A stretch of 9,366 bases of DNA from Chloroflexia bacterium (GTDB taxonomy: Bacteria > Chloroflexota > Chloroflexia > Thermomicrobiales > UBA6265), in the NCBI GenBank assembly GCA_013698305.1, contig JACCVC010000132.1:1-9366 (forward strand), in the 5' to 3' direction. Both the position numbers and the translations under genes were made by a program. The notes under the pieces are model-generated. The model searched no databases, was not told where the DNA came from, and saw only the letters and a program-made list of their open reading frames with translations. Of this stretch, positions 7,340-9,366 are shown in pieces. Numbering within the stretch: position 1 is the first letter of the stretch; each line of letters begins with the position of its first letter.

Positions 7340-7502
7340 CGGCAAACAACTTTCACATGCACGCAAGAAACAAAGCACGATTCGTCTGATAGGTATCTGT
7401 AGGATACGGTGACTGACTCAACTCGTCGCCGTTGATGAAGCCGGTTAGACCCAGTGAATGCCAAAACGTGGCGGTTTGGCCACCTCGCCCAACTCCGGTC
7501 AC
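7340..7502. other. Spacer between the PIN toxin gene and the methyltransferase
   Basis: There is no gene in these 163 bp. The spacer holds an inverted repeat GTATC-TGTAG-GATAC (7393-7407), about 55-70 bp upstream of the methyltransferase ATG, and a small hairpin GTGGC-GGTTTG-GCCAC (7468-7483) just after the PIN stop codon. The first may be an operator or promoter element and the second a weak transcription stop; neither has a T-run or clear promoter boxes. Confidence 0.4.
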
Positions 7503-7907
7503 TCACGGCTCCAGCCGCTCGACTCCAGGGAACCGGTTCATCTTCCTGTCGAAGGTGTAGATCTGCGTCATGCCGAGCTCTTTGGTGAGTGTTAGGTGGA
7601 AGCAGTCTGCGAAGGAGAGCGGGCCCTGTATATGCCATAGCTCCAATGCGTCTACGAGAGCGGCTCTGTGCTCGATGACGATGCCCGGAAAGTCCATGAT
7701 CTCCAGCAGCAGAGGAGCCAGGGCGTCGTTCGGCACGCGGTACGACATCTGGCACGCATAGATGCATTCGAAGATTGCCGTCACTGGCACGTAGGCAGTT
7801 TCGGCATCCGATTTCAACCGGCGAAACAGGTCGGAGGACCGTTGCGACAACTCGCCACCTTGCCCAATGAGATGGTAGACGAGCACATTCGTGTCAATGG
7901 TTCTCAC
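7503..7907 (-). CDS. PIN-domain ribonuclease toxin (VapC-like)
   Basis: This 134-aa protein starts at GTG 7907, giving VRTIDTNVLVYHL, the standard beginning of VapC-type proteins. The frame is open further upstream to 7952, but that part lies inside the antitoxin gene. The four acidic residues of the PIN active site are visible: D5 (IDTNVL), E47 (AIFECIYA), D101 (SFADCFH) and D120 (TFDRKMNR). Proteins of this family are Mg-dependent endoribonucleases that cut tRNA, rRNA or mRNA and are held in check by a DNA-binding antitoxin. The gene overlaps the upstream antitoxin by 14 bp and has a weak AGGA close to the GTG, so its translation is probably coupled to and limited by the antitoxin. Length and motifs suggest an active toxin. 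The RNA target cannot be predicted. Confidence 0.9.
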   Translation of the reverse strand: MRTIDTNVLVYHLIGQGGELSQRSSDLFRRLKSDAETAYVPVTAIFECIYACQMSYRVPNDALAPLLLEIMDFPGIVIEHRAALVDALELWHIQGPLSFADCFHLTLTKELGMTQIYTFDRKMNRFPGVERLEP

Positions 7908-8190
7908 GGTCCTGATCGATCTGTCTGAGCGTTTCGAGGTTCTCTTCGGCAATCGCCTCGGCAGCGGCCTCTCGCATCTCGGCGGGTGTCAACAGCGGCA
8001 CGTTCATCGCATACTCGGCCAGCGCACCGGCCGTTCGATCAACGAGATCATCTGCCCTGACGAGAATCCAGTGATTCTCCTGGCGCTCCAGCAAGAGCTT
8101 CCCACCGTTTTGTACACCGAGTTGATCCCGAACATCTGCCGGCAGCGTCATCTGTCCCTTCTGGCGAACATTGACCGTTCGAATGACCAT
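7894..8190 (-). CDS. AbrB/SpoVT-family antitoxin
   Basis: This 98-aa protein has an N-terminal swapped-hairpin AbrB-type DNA-binding domain (about residues 3-48). Its hallmark is VNVRQKGQMTLPADVRDQLGV, with the KGQMTLP turn, then GGKLLLERQENHWILV. The C-terminal half (about 50-98) is acidic and probably helical, rich in Ala and Glu, and would wrap around and block the toxin. This layout is typical of VapB-type antitoxins partnered with PIN toxins, which is the next gene. The start is firm: a full AAGGAGGT lies 5 nt upstream. That strong site contrasts with the weak one of the toxin, fitting excess antitoxin. Pairs of this kind normally repress their own promoter; an inverted repeat just upstream of the ribosome site is a candidate operator. 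Confidence 0.92.
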   Translation of the reverse strand: MVIRTVNVRQKGQMTLPADVRDQLGVQNGGKLLLERQENHWILVRADDLVDRTAGALAEYAMNVPLLTPAEMREAAAEAIAEENLETLRQIDQDRENH

Positions 8191-8195
8191 GTGTG

Positions 8196-8203
8196 ACCTC
8201 CTT
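8196..8203 (-). promoter_or_regulatory. Strong ribosome binding site of the antitoxin gene
   Basis: On the minus strand this reads AAGGAGGT, a perfect anti-16S match, 5 nt before the ATG at 8190. It is the strongest site of this type I see in the window. Confidence 0.75.
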
Positions 8204-8205
8204 CA

Positions 8206-8218
8206 TGTCGGTACGACA
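8206..8218 (-). promoter_or_regulatory. Candidate autoregulatory operator of the toxin-antitoxin pair
   Basis: This inverted repeat reads TGTCG-TAC-CGACA on the minus strand, with 5-bp arms and a 3-bp spacer, 2 nt upstream of the antitoxin Shine-Dalgarno site. AbrB-type antitoxins bind short palindromes in their own promoter region, and the position fits. The arms are short, so chance is possible. Confidence 0.4.
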
Positions 8219-8315
8219 CAATGGTATCACGTAAAATGTCGATTACAGGCGTCGTACTCACTCTGAATCGATATGAAGCTGCTTCGTTCTTGCGAGTGCC
8301 TGTTCGTCTCGCTCT

Positions 8316-9366
8316 CTACAGGCTCGCGACTGGCTCCGGCGCCTTCGTGGCAGCCGGACCGCCTCCGGAGCGGAGCAGCGCGAAATACTTTGCGTCCGGG
8401 TGGTGAATGACGATCGCGGCGGTCGTCTGCTCCGGGTTGAGCTGGAACCCGTCCGTGACCTCGACATCGATCGACCCCATGTCCAGCAGTCGGTCGACCA
8501 GCAGATGCTGTTCCAGCTCCGGGCAGGAAGGGTAGCCCCACGAGTAGCGCTTGCCGGTCTCTTCGCCGATGCCCAGCATCGTCCGCACCCGCTGGTGGAC
8601 CATCTCCGCCAGACCTTCGGCGCTGGAAACGCTGAGACCATGGCTGAAGTAGCTCTCGGAGTAGTCGCCCCGCGCCTGTGTTTCCTCGGTGCGCTGGGTC
8701 GCGGCGGACCCCATTGTCACGACCTGGAAGGCAACGGCGTCCTTCGCGCCACCGGCCAGCGGCTGGAAGTAGTCCGCCAGGCAGAGCCGCTCCCGTGCGG
8801 GCTGGCGCGGGAAGGTGAAGCGCAGCAACTCACGCGCGTGATGCTCAGGGTCGAAGATGACGAGGTCGTTCTTGTCGCTGTTCGCCGGGAAGAACCCGTA
8901 GCGAACCCGTGGCTGCAACCACCCTGCCGCTTCGGCGTCCGCCTGCATCGCCTGGAGACGAGGCAGGAAGTCTTCGTTCTGCAACGCCTCCCACTCCTCG
9001 CCCTTGACGCCCTTGCCGCCCCAGTGCAGGCGGAACAGTGTCTTCAGGTCGAGGTGCGGCCAGATGTCCCCCAGCGTGTAGTCGGTCATCTCGCGCACAC
9101 CCCAGAACGGCGGCGTTGGCGGATCGATCAGCCGGGTGTCGGAGCGCTCGGTGTCGGACGCATCCGCCGGGGCGATGAACGACTCGCGGCTCGGCTTGTT
9201 CAAGGTCTTGCGCGCCTTCGTCAGCGTTTCCTCGATCAACTCGCCGCGCCGCTCCGGCACGACGATCCGGTCCATCAGCGACAGACCCTCGAAGGCGTCC
9301 TTGGCGTAGAACACGCCGGGCCCATAGGGCGTGTCGTCCTCGACGAACAGCGAGCGGTGCGCGTAG
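8316..9366 (-). CDS. metH: Cobalamin-dependent methionine synthase MetH, C-terminal part
   Basis: This frame is open from the right edge to TAG at 8316-8318, with 349 residues visible; the N-terminal two thirds lie outside. The protein transfers a methyl group from methyltetrahydrofolate to homocysteine through cobalamin in the cytoplasm. The visible part begins at the end of the B12-binding domain (VFYAKDAFEGLSLMDRIV). It then holds the whole activation domain, which binds SAM for reductive reactivation of oxidised cob(II)alamin: VRYGFFPANS, LADYFQPLAGG, AFQVVTMG, the SAM-binding loop KRYSWGYPSCPE with its conserved Arg and GYP-C-P, and finally VTDGFQLNPEQ and IVIHHPDAKYF. The domain looks intact. 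The tail after HHPDAKYF is extended and rich in Ala and Pro. A degraded copy of the last 31 codons occurs about 1.8 kb downstream. Confidence 0.93.
   Translation of the reverse strand, partial: YAHRSLFVEDDTPYGPGVFYAKDAFEGLSLMDRIVVPERRGELIEETLTKARKTLNKPSRESFIAPADASDTERSDTRLIDPPTPPFWGVREMTDYTLGDIWPHLDLKTLFRLHWGGKGVKGEEWEALQNEDFLPRLQAMQADAEAAGWLQPRVRYGFFPANSDKNDLVIFDPEHHARELLRFTFPRQPARERLCLADYFQPLAGGAKDAVAFQVVTMGSAATQRTEETQARGDYSESYFSHGLSVSSAEGLAEMVHQRVRTMLGIGEETGKRYSWGYPSCPELEQHLLVDRLLDMGSIDVEVTDGFQLNPEQTTAAIVIHHPDAKYFALLRSGGGPAATKAPEPVASL

Larger units (their letters stand above)
8191..8315 (-). other. Spacer between metH and the toxin-antitoxin pair
   Basis: These 125 bp run between the metH stop and the antitoxin start and are AT-richer than the surrounding genes. 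They should hold the antitoxin promoter. I see no clear -35/-10 pair and no terminator hairpin with a T-run after metH, so read-through from metH cannot be excluded. Confidence 0.4.

Overview
High-GC bacterial chromosome segment with densely packed genes. A Uma2-family nuclease-fold gene, a heterodimeric ABC exporter, cobalamin-dependent methionine synthase and an AbrB/PIN toxin-antitoxin pair together would fit Chloroflexota (Thermomicrobia-like). This is an impression from gene content and protein style only, not a taxonomic assignment. No tRNA, rRNA, CRISPR array or complete insertion sequence is visible.

Left half, plus strand. The window opens in the 3' part of a Uma2-family gene (2-259), followed by about 410 bp without a convincing gene. 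Then comes a tight four-gene run. Two ABC exporter half-transporters (673-2457 and 2454-4268, ATGA overlap) are followed by an aminoglycoside-phosphotransferase-fold kinase (4276-5220) and a GNAT acetyltransferase (5207-5692). Spacings of -4, +7 and -14 bp imply one translationally coupled transcript. The two ABC proteins carry complementary ATPase-site changes, as expected for an asymmetric heterodimeric exporter. With the kinase and acetyltransferase, the run looks like an export-plus-modification cassette for a small molecule; the substrate is unknown.

Right half, minus strand, read from the right edge inward. It starts with the C-terminal part of metH (8316-9366, continuing past the edge). 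Next are an AbrB-type antitoxin (7894-8190) and a PIN-domain toxin (7503-7907) overlapping by 14 bp. A class I SAM methyltransferase interrupted by one in-frame TGA follows (6611-7339), and then an intact metallo-beta-lactamase-fold hydrolase (5700-6440). The hydrolase converges on the acetyltransferase gene across a 10-bp palindrome that supplies stop codons on both strands.

The most unexpected feature is a 31-codon remnant at 6506-6598 on the minus strand. It matches the extreme C-terminus of MetH and lies directly behind the methyltransferase stop codon. The toxin-antitoxin pair and the methyltransferase therefore sit between two same-orientation copies of the metH 3' end. This suggests that the block was inserted, or that the metH end was duplicated, next to metH.
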